Positions 1-14,268 of a DNA stretch of 64,000 nucleotides are shown one piece after another (position 1 is the first letter of the stretch; each line of letters opens with the position of its first letter). The translations under genes and the position numbers were made by a program. This DNA is from Carnobacterium alterfunditum DSM 5972 (GTDB taxonomy: Bacteria; Bacillota; Bacilli; Lactobacillales; Carnobacteriaceae): positions 1 through 64,000 of the forward strand of contig NZ_JQLG01000004.1 in NCBI RefSeq assembly GCF_000744115.1, written 5' to 3'. Under the pieces are notes generated by a model that was not told where the DNA came from, ran no database searches, and worked only from the letters and a program-made list of their open reading frames with translations.

Positions 1-45
1 ATGAGGGAGTCAAAGTCCCTTGCCTTACCGCTTGGCTATAGCCCA
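1..45 (-). tRNA. tRNA-Gln (UUG), 3' part cut by window edge
   Basis: The minus strand reads TGGGCTATAGCC, a typical tRNA-Gln acceptor/D-arm start, with the anticodon loop containing TTG at about positions 11-13. The T arm and 3' end lie outside the window. It is the last visible tRNA of the cluster downstream of the rRNA operon. Confidence 0.9.
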
Positions 46-56
46 TAAATAAAAAA

Positions 57-130
57 GGCGACTGATGGGGTTCGAACCCACGCATGCCGGAACCACAATC
101 CGGTGTGTTAACCACTTCACCACAATCGCC
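57..130 (-). tRNA. tRNA-His (GUG)
   Basis: Full cloverleaf on the minus strand with anticodon GTG. An eighth acceptor pair (extra 5' G opposite the 3' C), the identity mark of tRNA-His, is visible. CCA is not encoded. Confidence 0.95.
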
Positions 131-168
131 ATGGTAATTATTTGTTTCCTGTCTTTCTTTAAAAATGG

Positions 169-239
169 CAGGGGTAGTAGGAATTGAACCCACACTGATG
201 GTGTTGGAGACCATAGTTCTACCTTTAAACTATACCCCT
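169..239 (-). tRNA. tRNA-Trp (CCA)
   Basis: Minus-strand cloverleaf with acceptor AGGGGTA/TACCCCT, anticodon CCA and discriminator G. The T loop reads TTCAATT. Confidence 0.95.
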
Positions 240-271
240 ATCTTAAAATAGGTCTTTCTTACAAAAAACAA

Positions 272-352
272 TGGAGGGGGACAGATTCGAACTGTCGAAC
301 CCGAAGGAGCGGATTTACAGTCCGCCGCGTTTAGCCACTTCGCTACCCCTCC
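272..352 (-). tRNA. tRNA-Tyr (GUA)
   Basis: Minus-strand class II tRNA with a long variable arm, acceptor GGAGGGG/CCCCTCC, anticodon GTA. Its 81-nt length suits Tyr. Confidence 0.95.
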
Positions 353-357
353 ATAAA

Positions 358-433
358 TGGTGGCCTGGGACAGAATCGAACTGCCGACACCTTGAGCTTC
401 AATCAAGTGCTCTACCAACTGAGCTACCAGGCC
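358..433 (-). tRNA. tRNA-Phe (GAA)
   Basis: Minus-strand cloverleaf with anticodon GAA in the loop TTGAAGC. The 3' CCA is encoded, unlike in several neighbouring tRNAs. Confidence 0.95.
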
Positions 434-470
434 ATTATAGAAATGGTTTTTAGTTTATTTAGTATACCAA

Positions 471-543
471 CGGTCTCGACGGGAATCGAACCCGCGATCT
501 TCTGCGTGACAGGCAGACATGTTAACCCCTACACCACGAGACC
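471..543 (-). tRNA. tRNA-Asp (GUC)
   Basis: Minus-strand cloverleaf with acceptor GGTCTCG/CGAGACC, discriminator G, anticodon GTC. Confidence 0.95.
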
Positions 544-555
544 TTGTTAAACTAA

Positions 556-628
556 TGGAGGTTGACGGGCTCGAACCGCCGACCCTCTGCTTGTAAGGCA
601 GATGCTCTCCCAACTGAGCTAAACCTCC
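556..628 (-). tRNA. tRNA-Val (UAC)
   Basis: Minus-strand cloverleaf with acceptor GGAGGTT/AACCTCC, discriminator A, anticodon TAC. Confidence 0.95.
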
Positions 629-675
629 AGATAAAAGCGTACTTCTTTTCCTAATCTCAGTAACGTCGTTACTGA

Positions 676-747
676 TGACCCGTACGGGAATCGAACCCGT
701 GATACCGCCGTGAAAGGGCGGTGTCTTAACCGCTTGACCAACGGGTC
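676..747 (-). tRNA. tRNA-Glu (UUC)
   Basis: Minus-strand cloverleaf with acceptor GACCCGT/ACGGGTC, anticodon TTC in the loop CTTTCAC. Confidence 0.95.
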
Positions 748-758
748 AGTGTTTTAAA

Positions 759-847
759 CGGAGAGTAAGGGATTCGAACCCTTGAGACAGCGTTCACCGC
801 CTACATGATTTCCAATCATGCTCCTTCGGCCACTCGGACAACTCTCC
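759..847 (-). tRNA. tRNA-Ser (GGA)
   Basis: Minus-strand class II tRNA with a long variable arm, acceptor GGAGAGT/ACTCTCC, discriminator G, anticodon GGA. Confidence 0.95.
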
Positions 848-901
848 AGATGGGGTTCACCAAACGAATCTCGTTTATAGTTACATAGATCGACTATGGT
901 A

Positions 902-974
902 CTCCACAAGTAGGGCTCGAACCTACGACATCATGATTAACAGTCATGCGCTCTACCAGCTGAGCTATTGCGGA
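902..974 (-). tRNA. tRNA-Asn (GUU)
   Basis: Minus-strand cloverleaf with anticodon GTT, starting just downstream of the 5S rRNA. The order rRNA-Asn-Ser-Glu-Val-Asp-Phe-Tyr-Trp-His-Gln is typical of Bacilli rRNA-linked tRNA clusters. Confidence 0.95.
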
Positions 975-986
975 ATAATTAAATTT

Positions 987-1103
987 GCGTGGCAACGTCC
1001 TACTCTCACAAAGGGAAACCCTTCACTACCATCGGCGCTAAGAAGCTTAACTTCTGTGTTCGGCATGGGAACAGGTGTGACCTTCTTGCCATCATCACCA
1101 CAC
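987..1103 (-). rRNA. rrf: 5S ribosomal RNA
   Basis: The minus strand begins TGTGGTGATGATGGCAAGAA and ends near TTGCCACGC, with the highly conserved CCCATGCCGAACACAG core. It lies about 90 bases downstream of the 23S gene. Ends are estimated to within a few bases. Confidence 0.95.
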
Positions 1104-1127
1104 AATTTCAATCAAGAGAACATTATT

Positions 1128-1155
1128 CTCTCAAAACTGGATAAGTTAAAAATCG
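1128..1155 (-). other. 3' arm of the 23S rRNA processing stem
   Basis: The 23S-5S spacer carries a stretch complementary to the spacer just upstream of 23S (4214-4242). Together they can form the long helix that RNase III cuts to release pre-23S rRNA. The pairing is visible by inspection; the cleavage is known for this operon type, not shown here. Confidence 0.7.
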
Positions 1156-1192
1156 TTTTCGTTCATTGACCGTCTATCACCGTTTAAATCTT

Positions 1193-5897
<4,705 letters not shown>

Positions 5898-6001
5898 AAA
5901 ATGATGCTTGAAGCTCATTATTGAATTGCTAGCGAATAATTATTCACTAATTTTGTTACTGTTGACTTAGCACTGCTAAGTCACCCTCACATTTATTTCA
6001 T

Positions 6002-6027
6002 CTTACTTTGTTTAGTTTTCAAAGGTC
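6002..6027 (-). other. 5' arm of the 16S rRNA processing stem
   Basis: The leader upstream of 16S is complementary to spacer positions 4278-4304, which would enclose 16S in a long helix for RNase III. Seen directly as complementarity. Confidence 0.7.
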
Positions 6028-6060
6028 TAAAGCGTGTTATCTGTTTGTGACAACTTCTAA

Positions 6061-6089
6061 ATAATACAACAAATTTTTCGTTTCGTCAA
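6061..6089 (-). promoter_or_regulatory. rRNA operon promoter
   Basis: On the minus strand there is a -35 TTGACG (6084-6089), a 17-bp spacer and a -10 TATTAT (6061-6066), about 165 bases upstream of 16S. A second TTGACA at 6181-6186 has no good -10 at normal spacing. Confidence 0.75.
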
Positions 6090-6100
6090 GCTTTTTAATT

Positions 6101-6128
6101 TTTATTTTGAATATTTATTCAAAATAAA
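6101..6128. repeat. 28-bp perfect palindrome upstream of the rRNA promoter
   Basis: Two 13-base arms (TTTATTTTGAATA and its exact complement) separated by two bases. It ends 12 bases upstream of the rRNA -35 element, in the position of an UP element or regulator site. It is AT-rich, so chance is not excluded. Confidence 0.5.
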
Positions 6129-6129
6129 A

Positions 6130-6442
6130 ATGCGAATCTGCTTAACGACATTTATTAGATTACCATGATTCACATAGCATTGTCAATCAAAAAAAAAAAA
6201 TTTTATAATGTGAAATATTTTGGTATCGCTAGTGTTTAACTGCTTACGACATCAATTACTATAACAAGTCTATTCCCTATGGTCAACCATATTTTTCACA
6301 TTTTTTACAAAAAAAAAAAAAGGCGAACGTTTATTTATTTACCTAGAGAGAAAAGACGAATATATATTCAAAACACATTCTACTCCAGAACTATCGCAAA
6401 TAAAAAAAGGTTTTTGTTCGCATTTTTATTATTTCATAAAAT
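6130..6442. other. AT-rich intergenic region, no gene seen
   Basis: Contains long A tracts (near 6190 and 6310) and no supported coding sequence or RNA. It separates the rRNA operon from the convergently ordered 3' end of the maltose locus; both are on the minus strand. A clear terminator for the last maltose gene was not found. Confidence 0.5.
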
Positions 6443-8071
6443 TCATTTTAATTTGAAAACGATCGATTCAAATGCACGTAATGTTAAATCGTCTATTTTT
6501 TCACTGCTATCTTCGTAATTACTGATAATGATCGTGTCTACTTTTCTATCCTCATCTTTATAAAAAGTTGGTTCTTGATAGAAATTAATAATAACTAGCC
6601 ATGTTTCGCCTTTATAACTGCGTTCATAAACAAACAGTTGCGGATCATTTGGTAAGAGTTCCTTATACTCGCCCCATACAATGAGTTCGTGTTCTTTTCT
6701 TAAACGAATCAAGGTTTTATAGTAGTTAAAAACAGATTCATCGTCTTCTTGGTCATTTTTCACATTCAATTCTTTATAGTTAGGATTAAGAGCCAGCCAA
6801 GGTGTACCTGTCGTAAATCCTCCATTTAAAGATCCATCCCAAGGAATAGGGCGTCTAGCATTGTCTCGACCTTTTTTATTGATGGCTTGAAGGATCTCTT
6901 TTTTACTATATCCTTGCTGAAGTCGTTCATTGTACATATTGATACTCTCTATATCATTGACTTCTTCAATTGAAGCAATCGGTGTATTTGTCAGCCCGAT
7001 TTCTTCGCCTTGATAGATGTATGGCGTCCCCTTTAGAAAATGCAAAAACGTTGCGAACATCTTGGCAGCTACTTTACGGTACTGCGGGCTATCATCGCCC
7101 CAATTAGATACGATCCTGGGAATATCATGATTGTTCCAAAATAAACTATTCCAGCCATCTCCATCTAACGCTAACTGCCATTTAGTAAATACTTGCTTTA
7201 AAGCGATAAAGTTTAAGGGCTTTGTATCCCATTTAGGCTTGCCGGGTTGTTCATCGAGACCAATATGTTCAAATTGGAATACCATTGACAGTTCATCACG
7301 TTCAGGTGAGGAAAATAATTTTGCATCGTCAGTCGTTACTCCCCAAGTCTCACCTACTGTTAAGACATCACGCTTGCCAAAGGTTTTTTGATGCATTTCT
7401 TTAAGGTAGGTATGCAGCATTGGACCGTTTCCAGTAATCAGCTCATCCGGAACTTTTCCAATCAGGTCGATAACATCCATTCTAAAACCGCCAATACCTT
7501 TATCTAGCCAAAAATTCATCATCTGCCAAATTTCATTGCGGACTTTTGGATTCTCCCAATTTAAATCAGGTTGTTTCTTACTATATAAGTGTAGATAATA
7601 TTGATTGGTTTGCTCATCTAATTCCCAAGCCGATCCGCTAAAGATAGATGTCAATTCGTTAGGTGCTTCATTATTTTTTCCATCACGCCAAATATAGTAG
7701 TCTCTGTACTCGTTGTCTTTGCTCTTTCGGGATTCGATAAACCAAGCATGTTCATCAGATGTGTGATTCACGACAAGGTCCATAAGGATACGAATTCCCA
7801 ATTCCTTAGCTTTTTGGATCAACATATCCATATCATCCATCGTTCCAAAGTCTGGTGAGATCGCTTGATAATCACTAATATCATACCCATTATCATCATT
7901 AGGGGATCGATAAACCGGACTCAACCAAATGGCATCGATTCCTAACTCTGCCAAATGGCTCAATCGTTGAATAATGCCTTGGATATCTCCAATACCGTCT
8001 CCATCGCTATCTTGAAAACTTCTAGGATAAATTTGGTATATAACCGAACTATGCCACCATTTTTTTTGCAT
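6443..8071 (-). CDS. malL: GH13 alpha-glucosidase / oligo-1,6-glucosidase
   Basis: Hydrolyses terminal alpha-glucosidic bonds of maltose, isomaltose and short dextrins in the cytoplasm. The 542-residue protein has the GH13 barrel: YQIYPRSF and DGIGD near the N terminus, nucleophile Asp in GGFRMDVID, acid/base Glu in TVGETWG, and the third carboxylate in NNHDIPR. The ATG at 8071 was preferred over an upstream GTG because GAGGAG lies eight bases before it. It is the last gene of the operon, 12 bases after pgmB, as in the B. subtilis yvd/mdx operon. The sucrose-isomaltase-like group is clear; the exact substrate is inferred from context. Confidence 0.88.
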   Translation of the reverse strand: MQKKWWHSSVIYQIYPRSFQDSDGDGIGDIQGIIQRLSHLAELGIDAIWLSPVYRSPNDDNGYDISDYQAISPDFGTMDDMDMLIQKAKELGIRILMDLVVNHTSDEHAWFIESRKSKDNEYRDYYIWRDGKNNEAPNELTSIFSGSAWELDEQTNQYYLHLYSKKQPDLNWENPKVRNEIWQMMNFWLDKGIGGFRMDVIDLIGKVPDELITGNGPMLHTYLKEMHQKTFGKRDVLTVGETWGVTTDDAKLFSSPERDELSMVFQFEHIGLDEQPGKPKWDTKPLNFIALKQVFTKWQLALDGDGWNSLFWNNHDIPRIVSNWGDDSPQYRKVAAKMFATFLHFLKGTPYIYQGEEIGLTNTPIASIEEVNDIESINMYNERLQQGYSKKEILQAINKKGRDNARRPIPWDGSLNGGFTTGTPWLALNPNYKELNVKNDQEDDESVFNYYKTLIRLRKEHELIVWGEYKELLPNDPQLFVYERSYKGETWLVIINFYQEPTFYKDEDRKVDTIIISNYEDSSEKIDDLTLRAFESIVFKLK

Positions 8072-8083
8072 TCTAACCACTCC

Positions 8084-8743
8084 TCAGCTATTTGCTCTTT
8101 CTAGAATATCCGTTAATTTTAATTTACTAGTATCTGCTACTGCATAATCAGCTTTTTCCATTGCTTCTTTTGTTCCTACACCAACAGAAAAGATCCCGGC
8201 AGCATTGATTGCTTCTATACCAGCTTGAGCGTCTTCGACTCCAACACATTCAGCTGGTTTTAAATGCAACTGTTCGGCTCCTTTAATAAAAATTTCTGGA
8301 TCTGGTTTTCCATTTTCTAATCCTGCAGGATCGACGACTACATCAAATAAATCAGCAATGCCAAGTTTCTCCATTATTACGGGCCCGTTTTTGCTAGCTG
8401 AGGCCAGCGCTAAACGAATACCTGCCGCTTTTAGATTTGCCAATAGGTCACTTATCCCAGGCAATAAATCAGCTGGCGTAACATCTAAGATCAATTTTTT
8501 ATAGTCTTCATTCTTTTCATCTGCTAATCGTTCTTTTTCTTCAACAGAGTAACTTTCTATCTGATTTCCTAAAGCTAAGATACGATCAAGTGAATCCATT
8601 CGACTGATCCCTTTTAACTGTTCGTTCATCTCACGGTCAAGCGAAATCTTTAATTTATCCGCAAGTCTTTTCCATGCTTGATAATGATATTCAGCAGTAT
8701 CCGTTATTACGCCATCTAAATCAAAAATAAATCCTTTGATCAT
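8084..8743 (-). CDS. pgmB: beta-phosphoglucomutase
   Basis: Converts beta-D-glucose-1-phosphate, the product of maltose phosphorylase, to glucose-6-phosphate. The 219-residue HAD protein starts with FDLDGVITDTAEYH, holding the nucleophile Asp and the acid/base Asp of the beta-PGM group; later motifs are ALASASKNG and VEDAQAGIEA. Length matches the family. The ATG follows AGGGGC. It sits between the maltose phosphorylase and malL genes, which supports the specific assignment over other HAD phosphatases. Confidence 0.93.
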   Translation of the reverse strand: MIKGFIFDLDGVITDTAEYHYQAWKRLADKLKISLDREMNEQLKGISRMDSLDRILALGNQIESYSVEEKERLADEKNEDYKKLILDVTPADLLPGISDLLANLKAAGIRLALASASKNGPVIMEKLGIADLFDVVVDPAGLENGKPDPEIFIKGAEQLHLKPAECVGVEDAQAGIEAINAAGIFSVGVGTKEAMEKADYAVADTSKLKLTDILERANS

Positions 8744-8773
8744 GTTCTATCTGCCCCTTTTTTTCAATAGTAA

Positions 8774-8807
8774 AAGCTATCAAATGAATTTATCGATTTG
8801 ATAGCTT
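8774..8807 (-). terminator. Intergenic hairpin between mapA and pgmB
   Basis: A 12-bp perfect stem (AAGCTATCAAAT and its complement) with a 10-base loop, followed on the minus strand by TTTTA. It could be a weak terminator or a processing/stability element that sets relative expression within the operon. Confidence 0.5.
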
Positions 8808-8858
8808 CCTATTGATAGTCTGTTTAAATCCATCTTTTTATCATTCGATTGCCTGTAA

Positions 8859-11132
8859 TTACTGAAGCTGACTTTTAACTTCATCCGTCAACAGCATTTC
8901 TTGATCAAATAAAGTAAGGTTGATTGCTTCGCCTTCTTCTAACCGAACACTCACAGATTCTTGCGTCACTGAGATATGCAACAAGCGTTTACGATACTTG
9001 ATCATGAAGTTGTATCCTGTCCAATTCTTTGGACAAAATGGTTTAAATGATAATTTATTGTCAAAAGTACGCATGCCTGCAAATCCTTGAACAATAGCTA
9101 GCCAACCACCGCTCATGGAAGTGATGTGCAATCCATCTTCCGTATCGTTGTTGTAGTTGTCTAAATCTAAGCGAGCAGTACGCGAATAAAACTCGACTGC
9201 TTTTTCTGTCTTGCCTAATTCTGCTGCTAATATAGCATGGATAGAAGCTGAAAGAGATGATTCATGGACTGTCATTGGCTCATAAAAATTATAATTTGCT
9301 TCTTTTTCTTCTATAGTGTATTCATTATTCAAATAATAAATACCTTGTAAAACATCTGCTTGTTTGATGAAGCAAGAACGTAAAATTTTGTCCCATGACC
9401 AATGTTGGTTGATCGGTCTTTCAGATGGGTCAAGATCATTTGTGGTAAGCAATTCTTTATCTAAAAAAGTATCATGTTGGACAAAAACATTTAATTCTTC
9501 ATCACGAGGGTAATACATTTTTTGAACGATATCTGTCCATTTAGCCTTTTCTTCAGCGGTAACATCCAGTTCATTCATTATTGCAGAAGAACCTTTTTCC
9601 AAGCTTCCCAACGTGTAACGTAACGTCCAAGCAGCCATCGTATTTGTGTACCAGTTATTATTGATATTATTCTCATATTCATTTGGACCAGTGACTCCAT
9701 GGATCATGTAGCATTCATTGCGTTTAGAATAATGCACACGATCAGCCCAGAAACGTGAAATAGAAACTAACATCTCGATACCTTTGGTTTTTAAAAAAGA
9801 TTCATCGCCAGTATAATTCGTGTAATTGTATATGGCATAAGCAATCGTACTATTGCGGTGGATCTCTTCAAATGTAATTTCCCATTCATTATGGCTTTCG
9901 ATTCCATTAAAAGTTACCATTGGATACAAAGCACCTTGCAACCCTTGTTGTTTAGCATTATGAAAAGCACCTGAAAGTTGATTATGACGGTAAGTCAATA
10001 ATTGTTCTGAGACTGTTTCATCAGCTACCGCTAAATACATAGGTAAAATAAACGCTTCTGTGTCCCAGTAAGTTGCACCGCCATACTTTTCACCGGTAAA
10101 GCCTTTTGGACCGACATTCAAACGGTTGTCTTCTCCATAGTAAGTAGAAAATAATTGGAATATATTGAAACGGATTCCTTGTTGGCTTTCTGCATCTCCT
10201 TCGATCACTACATCTGCTTTATGCCAACGTTCTTGCCAAGCGGCAACGTGCTGCGCTTCTAGCTCTTCTTCACCCAAGGCAATAGCTTGATCTAAAATTT
10301 CAGCAGCTTTCGTTAGCTGATCTTCAGGTTGCACATCACGACTTGTAAGCACACTGACAAATTTAGTCACTTTGGCTTTTTCACCAACAGCTAATGTATA
10401 GGTAATATTTTCTTCAACTAACATAAATCCTTCAGAGAATGTTCTCTCTTCATAATTTTCCATCACAGTTTCCATCATGGTCGTTACCGTAAATTGTTCT
10501 ACCCCAAAAGGATTTTCAATCGTTTTAGTAGTCAAACTGCTTTTTTCACCTGAAACGCGGTTCATTTCCAACCAGAAATTTTCTTCATAATTACTGTCTT
10601 CATTCACCACATTTCCATCCATTTTGGGACTGAATACGATTGTTGCTGTACCCTTTAATACCTCACCGGTCACTTCAATGACTGCTAATTCTTTTAATGC
10701 TGCACTAACAAAGCGTTTAAAGGTAAATCGAACCTCGATTTCTCCTTTGACCCAAGTATATGAACGATTTAAAATACCTTTTTTCATATCTAAGTCGATT
10801 TTATAATCTTTCACTTCATCAATAGCTAAATCAACTTTATGGTCATTTACCGTTATTTCGATAGGAATAAAATTCGTGGCATTGATCACTTTTCCAAAAT
10901 ATTCTGGATAACCGTTTTTCCACCAACCAACTCTCGTTTTATCAGGATACCAGACCCCAGCCAAGTAAGTCCCTAAATGCGAATCACCAGAATATCCTTC
11001 TTCAAAGTTTCCCCGCATACCCATGTACCCGTTCCCGATAGCGGTTAAACTTTCTTGCAATCTTTTATCTGCTCTATCTAATTTTGTTGAGCTGACTCCC
11101 CATGGATCAACATCAAATAAACGCTTAATCAT
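8859..11132 (-). CDS. mapA: Maltose phosphorylase (GH65)
   Basis: Phosphorolyses maltose to glucose and beta-glucose-1-phosphate, saving ATP compared with hydrolysis. The 757-residue length is normal for GH65 phosphorylases. The catalytic acid Glu is in [11 protein letters not shown] and the C-terminal phosphate-site region THITSMSGG-like stretch reads HITSMSGGW. Its start overlaps the 3' end of the DUF1189 gene by 8 bases, and pgmB follows, completing the pathway. Trehalose or kojibiose phosphorylase are alternatives in GH65, but the MalEFG neighbours favour maltose. Confidence 0.93.
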   Translation of the reverse strand: MIKRLFDVDPWGVSSTKLDRADKRLQESLTAIGNGYMGMRGNFEEGYSGDSHLGTYLAGVWYPDKTRVGWWKNGYPEYFGKVINATNFIPIEITVNDHKVDLAIDEVKDYKIDLDMKKGILNRSYTWVKGEIEVRFTFKRFVSAALKELAVIEVTGEVLKGTATIVFSPKMDGNVVNEDSNYEENFWLEMNRVSGEKSSLTTKTIENPFGVEQFTVTTMMETVMENYEERTFSEGFMLVEENITYTLAVGEKAKVTKFVSVLTSRDVQPEDQLTKAAEILDQAIALGEEELEAQHVAAWQERWHKADVVIEGDAESQQGIRFNIFQLFSTYYGEDNRLNVGPKGFTGEKYGGATYWDTEAFILPMYLAVADETVSEQLLTYRHNQLSGAFHNAKQQGLQGALYPMVTFNGIESHNEWEITFEEIHRNSTIAYAIYNYTNYTGDESFLKTKGIEMLVSISRFWADRVHYSKRNECYMIHGVTGPNEYENNINNNWYTNTMAAWTLRYTLGSLEKGSSAIMNELDVTAEEKAKWTDIVQKMYYPRDEELNVFVQHDTFLDKELLTTNDLDPSERPINQHWSWDKILRSCFIKQADVLQGIYYLNNEYTIEEKEANYNFYEPMTVHESSLSASIHAILAAELGKTEKAVEFYSRTARLDLDNYNNDTEDGLHITSMSGGWLAIVQGFAGMRTFDNKLSFKPFCPKNWTGYNFMIKYRKRLLHISVTQESVSVRLEEGEAINLTLFDQEMLLTDEVKSQLQ

Positions 11133-11985
11133 GAACTCTTACCCCCAAATCCTTTTTCACTTCGTTCTTATTCATTTTGTCGTTAAATCTTGTTTTATAA
11201 AAGACGAACAGCAACATGATTACCAGTCCAACTGATTGGATCATTAACATGATCACGATATCGAATTGGATCGATCCGATCAATAATGCAATCAACGATG
11301 GCAACCCAATACAATTCGTTAATAAGTTGACTGATTCTTTATAGCTATTAATAGAAGAGAACTGACTTTTTCTAGTCAGATATAAGAAGATTGCTGAACC
11401 AAATGTTAGAAAAAGGGTACTGACCAATGTAATAGTGAAAACTAAAAACATCAACGTCGCTACAGTGTATCCTTTATTTTTGATAAACCATTGGCGAGAA
11501 AGAGCTTCCTTTAATTCAGCTGTATTCGTAACTTTTGACAAATCAAAATCTTTTGTATAAGGAATGGTCGACAACGACTGGTTGCCTTCTTTGATCACGA
11601 ATTCATTTTCTTGAAATATCAATGCATTTTCAGGTGCTAAAGTTTCTTCTATCTCACTTTCGGTCAACATTCCGCTAATAGTGCCATTTTCAGATATAAG
11701 GACAAATGATTCCGGCAACACTAAAGTGCCGTTCTCATATTTGCCTTGTTGCAATTTCAAAACAGCCGATTCATCTATCAGACCAAATGAATCAGGTAAG
11801 GTATCTTCTACTGGGAAAGTATCCATTTTTGTATAATTTAGCGATACGGGAATCATCAATAAACTGTTAACAAACAGCAAAACAATAAAAATTTGAAACC
11901 AGTTCAATTGATGACGATTTTTGAAAATTTGTCTTGGAGACCAAATACTTTTAAAATAATTTAATGGGAAAGCATCAGTTTTCAT
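11125..11985 (-). CDS. DUF1189 membrane protein of the maltose operon (YvdJ/MalA-like)
   Basis: A 286-residue protein with one membrane segment near residues 28-50, an extracytoplasmic middle region of about 110 residues, and three further segments toward the C terminus. It matches in size and topology the DUF1189 protein found at the same place (between mdxG and mapA) in B. subtilis. Its function is not established; the tight coupling with mapA (overlap) suggests a role in maltodextrin use, possibly at the membrane. N-terminal sequence [13 protein letters not shown] is typical of the family. Confidence 0.75.
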   Translation of the reverse strand: MKTDAFPLNYFKSIWSPRQIFKNRHQLNWFQIFIVLLFVNSLLMIPVSLNYTKMDTFPVEDTLPDSFGLIDESAVLKLQQGKYENGTLVLPESFVLISENGTISGMLTESEIEETLAPENALIFQENEFVIKEGNQSLSTIPYTKDFDLSKVTNTAELKEALSRQWFIKNKGYTVATLMFLVFTITLVSTLFLTFGSAIFLYLTRKSQFSSINSYKESVNLLTNCIGLPSLIALLIGSIQFDIVIMLMIQSVGLVIMLLFVFYKTRFNDKMNKNEVKKDLGVRVHD

Positions 11986-12020
11986 TGTTTCACTTCTTTT
12001 CTTTCAAAATTAGTGTTCAT

Positions 12021-12872
12021 TTACCCTTTTGTTCCACCGCTCGTTAAACCAGAAACAAAGTTCTTTTGCAGTAAGAAGAACAATACGGAAATTAGAACAG
12101 CGATCAAGATCGCACCAGCTGCGAATAAGGCAACTTTTTGATCTTGCGGATTACTGATAAACGTTTGCAATCCTACTGCTACAGTGATTTTTTCCGGACT
12201 TCTCAATAAGAATCTTGCTAGCATAAAGTCGCCGAATGGAGTCATAAATGCCCATAATGCTTGTACAGCAATCATTGGACGGACCAGAGGAAGAACGATT
12301 TGCCAAAAAATTCTAAAATGTCCAGCTCCATCTAATTTAGCCGATTCATCTAAGTCTTTTGGAACCGTATCAAAGTACCCTTTCATTAACCATGTATTCA
12401 TGGGTATTCCACCACCGATGTATAACATCGTCAAGAACCAAAATTGATCTAAGGCCCCTAACAACAAGGCCATAACATAAAAGGCAGTCAATGCAGCCAT
12501 AGTTGGGACCATTTGGATCACTAAGAAAAACATTAAACTCTTTTTCCGTCCCAAAAAATTGTACCGGCTGTAAGCATACCCAGCAATTGTAACCAGCCCT
12601 ACTTGAATGATCATAGTGGATACTGCTACAATCAAAGTATTTCTATACCATGTTCCATAAAGCGTTTCTTGGAATAAACGCGCGAAGTTAGACAAAGTCC
12701 ACTCTGAAGTTAAATCTAGCGAAAAAGCCGTTATGTTCCCTGACTTAAACGCTGAACTAGCTGTGATCAATAATGGATAGATGATGATGATCGCTAAAAC
12801 GATCAAATACACATACGTGAAAAAGCGACTAAACAAACGACCTACTTTTTGTGATCCAATTATTTTTTTCAT
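12021..12872 (-). CDS. malG: Maltodextrin ABC transporter permease MalG/MdxG
   Basis: Inner half of the maltodextrin importer channel. The 283-residue protein has six predicted membrane segments and the ABC-permease EAA loop [16 protein letters not shown] chose the ATG at 12872 (MKKIIGS) because GGAGG lies just upstream inside the malF stop region; a longer reading frame starting at 12899 overlaps malF. It begins one base after the malF stop, so translation is probably coupled. Confidence 0.93.
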   Translation of the reverse strand: MKKIIGSQKVGRLFSRFFTYVYLIVLAIIIIYPLLITASSAFKSGNITAFSLDLTSEWTLSNFARLFQETLYGTWYRNTLIVAVSTMIIQVGLVTIAGYAYSRYNFLGRKKSLMFFLVIQMVPTMAALTAFYVMALLLGALDQFWFLTMLYIGGGIPMNTWLMKGYFDTVPKDLDESAKLDGAGHFRIFWQIVLPLVRPMIAVQALWAFMTPFGDFMLARFLLRSPEKITVAVGLQTFISNPQDQKVALFAAGAILIAVLISVLFFLLQKNFVSGLTSGGTKG

Positions 12873-12873
12873 G

Positions 12874-14184
12874 TTATGCATCCTCCATATTAAATGCATT
12901 TGTTCTCTTGAAGACTGTCAAGGAAACAACGATAACCAAAGCCGAAATAATCAAGGTGATGGCAGCTGCCATAGAATATTGAGGCGATGTTCCGGTCGTT
13001 AATTTATAGATCCAGGAAATCAAGATATCGGTAGCTCCTGCGCCACCTCCGACACTTCCTGGTCCACCATTATTGAAGAGGTAGATCATTGAAAAGTTAT
13101 TGAAGTTCTGTGTATATTGTGTAATAAAAGTTGGAGCAGCAACTAAAAAGACCATTGGCATAGTGATTTCTCTGAAACGCTGAAACGCACTAGCTCCATC
13201 AATTTTTGCAGCTTCATATAAATCTTCTGGGATCGATTGCAATATACTTGTTGTCATGACGTAGATATAAGGGAAACCTAGCCACCCTTGTATCATGATA
13301 ATAGCTGCTTTAGACCAAAAGGCATTTGTTTTCCAAGCGATCCGACCAATTTCTACAAATGGCAGTTCATTTATCAACGGAATAACTTGGGTATTGATTG
13401 CTCCGATACTATCGTTAAAAATATTTGAGAAAGATAGTATTGTGATAAATGCTGGTACAGCCCAAGGTAGCAAGAAGATAACACCAAAGAAACGTTTTCC
13501 TTTAATGAAGGACTGATTGGCAATAACGGCTGTGAAAATCCCAATAACGATTTGCAGTGTCGTCGCACTGAATGTCCAAATGATTGTCCAACTAAAAACA
13601 GACGTAAATGCATCTCGGTATGTGCTTAAGAAGAAGATATTCACGAAGTTTTTTAATCCGATCCAGTCAATTAAATTTGCTGGAGGAATATGATAAAAAT
13701 CGTAGTTTGTAAAAGCCATAAATAATGTGACTAAAACGGGGAAAATAATTGTAAAAGCCATCATTAAGTATGCCGGTACGATCAGCAGATAAGGAAAACC
13801 TGCATTGTATACATTCCACATCACATCTTTAATCGTTACGTTAACTTTTTGTCCTCTATTCCAAATGGACGCCACGCGTTTTGCATCATAGATATTTAAC
13901 GCATAAAAAGCTAAGAAAATGACTGTTATGATCAATTGAAGTGTTCCTTCGATCATAATAAATAATGAATGATCTTCTACTGGAGTGCTTCCTAATGTAA
14001 TTAATCCGTTAAATGCATCAAAACCAAAAACAATCATCTCGACAATAAATGCGACGAAAATAGCTAAAAATACGATTCCTTTAAATAATTGTCCGTTATA
14101 AAGCTGACCTAAACCTGGTATGATTGAATACCGCATCGCTTTTTTTTCATTTTTGATATTTTGAGGTTCTGTCTGAGAAGACAT
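12874..14184 (-). CDS. malF: Maltodextrin ABC transporter permease MalF/MdxF
   Basis: Partner permease of MalG. At 436 residues it is longer than the second permease, with an N-terminal region of extra membrane segments typical of MalF/MdxF. The EAA loop is [14 protein letters not shown]. It lies downstream of malE with a strong stem-loop in between. The ATPase (MsmX/MalK type) is not in this window and is presumably shared and encoded elsewhere, as in many Firmicutes. Confidence 0.92.
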   Translation of the reverse strand: MSSQTEPQNIKNEKKAMRYSIIPGLGQLYNGQLFKGIVFLAIFVAFIVEMIVFGFDAFNGLITLGSTPVEDHSLFIMIEGTLQLIITVIFLAFYALNIYDAKRVASIWNRGQKVNVTIKDVMWNVYNAGFPYLLIVPAYLMMAFTIIFPVLVTLFMAFTNYDFYHIPPANLIDWIGLKNFVNIFFLSTYRDAFTSVFSWTIIWTFSATTLQIVIGIFTAVIANQSFIKGKRFFGVIFLLPWAVPAFITILSFSNIFNDSIGAINTQVIPLINELPFVEIGRIAWKTNAFWSKAAIIMIQGWLGFPYIYVMTTSILQSIPEDLYEAAKIDGASAFQRFREITMPMVFLVAAPTFITQYTQNFNNFSMIYLFNNGGPGSVGGGAGATDILISWIYKLTTGTSPQYSMAAAITLIISALVIVVSLTVFKRTNAFNMEDA

Positions 14185-14213
14185 TTTTAATTCCTCCCTT
14201 TTCTATTAACATT

Positions 14214-14247
14214 TTTCGGCAGAGAACAACTACGTTCTCTGCCGAAA
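14214..14247 (-). promoter_or_regulatory. Stem-loop between malE and malF (probable mRNA stabiliser)
   Basis: A perfect 14-bp stem (TTTCGGCAGAGAAC and its complement) with a six-base loop. On the minus strand it is followed by AAAAATG, not by a U tract, so it is not a normal terminator. Binding-protein genes often carry such a hairpin at their 3' end to keep their mRNA more abundant than that of the permeases. Confidence 0.65.
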
Positions 14248-14268
14248 TCTGTTCATTTTTTTTGGAAA

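Noticed and set aside
6323-6421. Terminator from GCGAAC/GTTCGC pairing
   Set aside because: The arms are only six bases and almost 90 bases apart.
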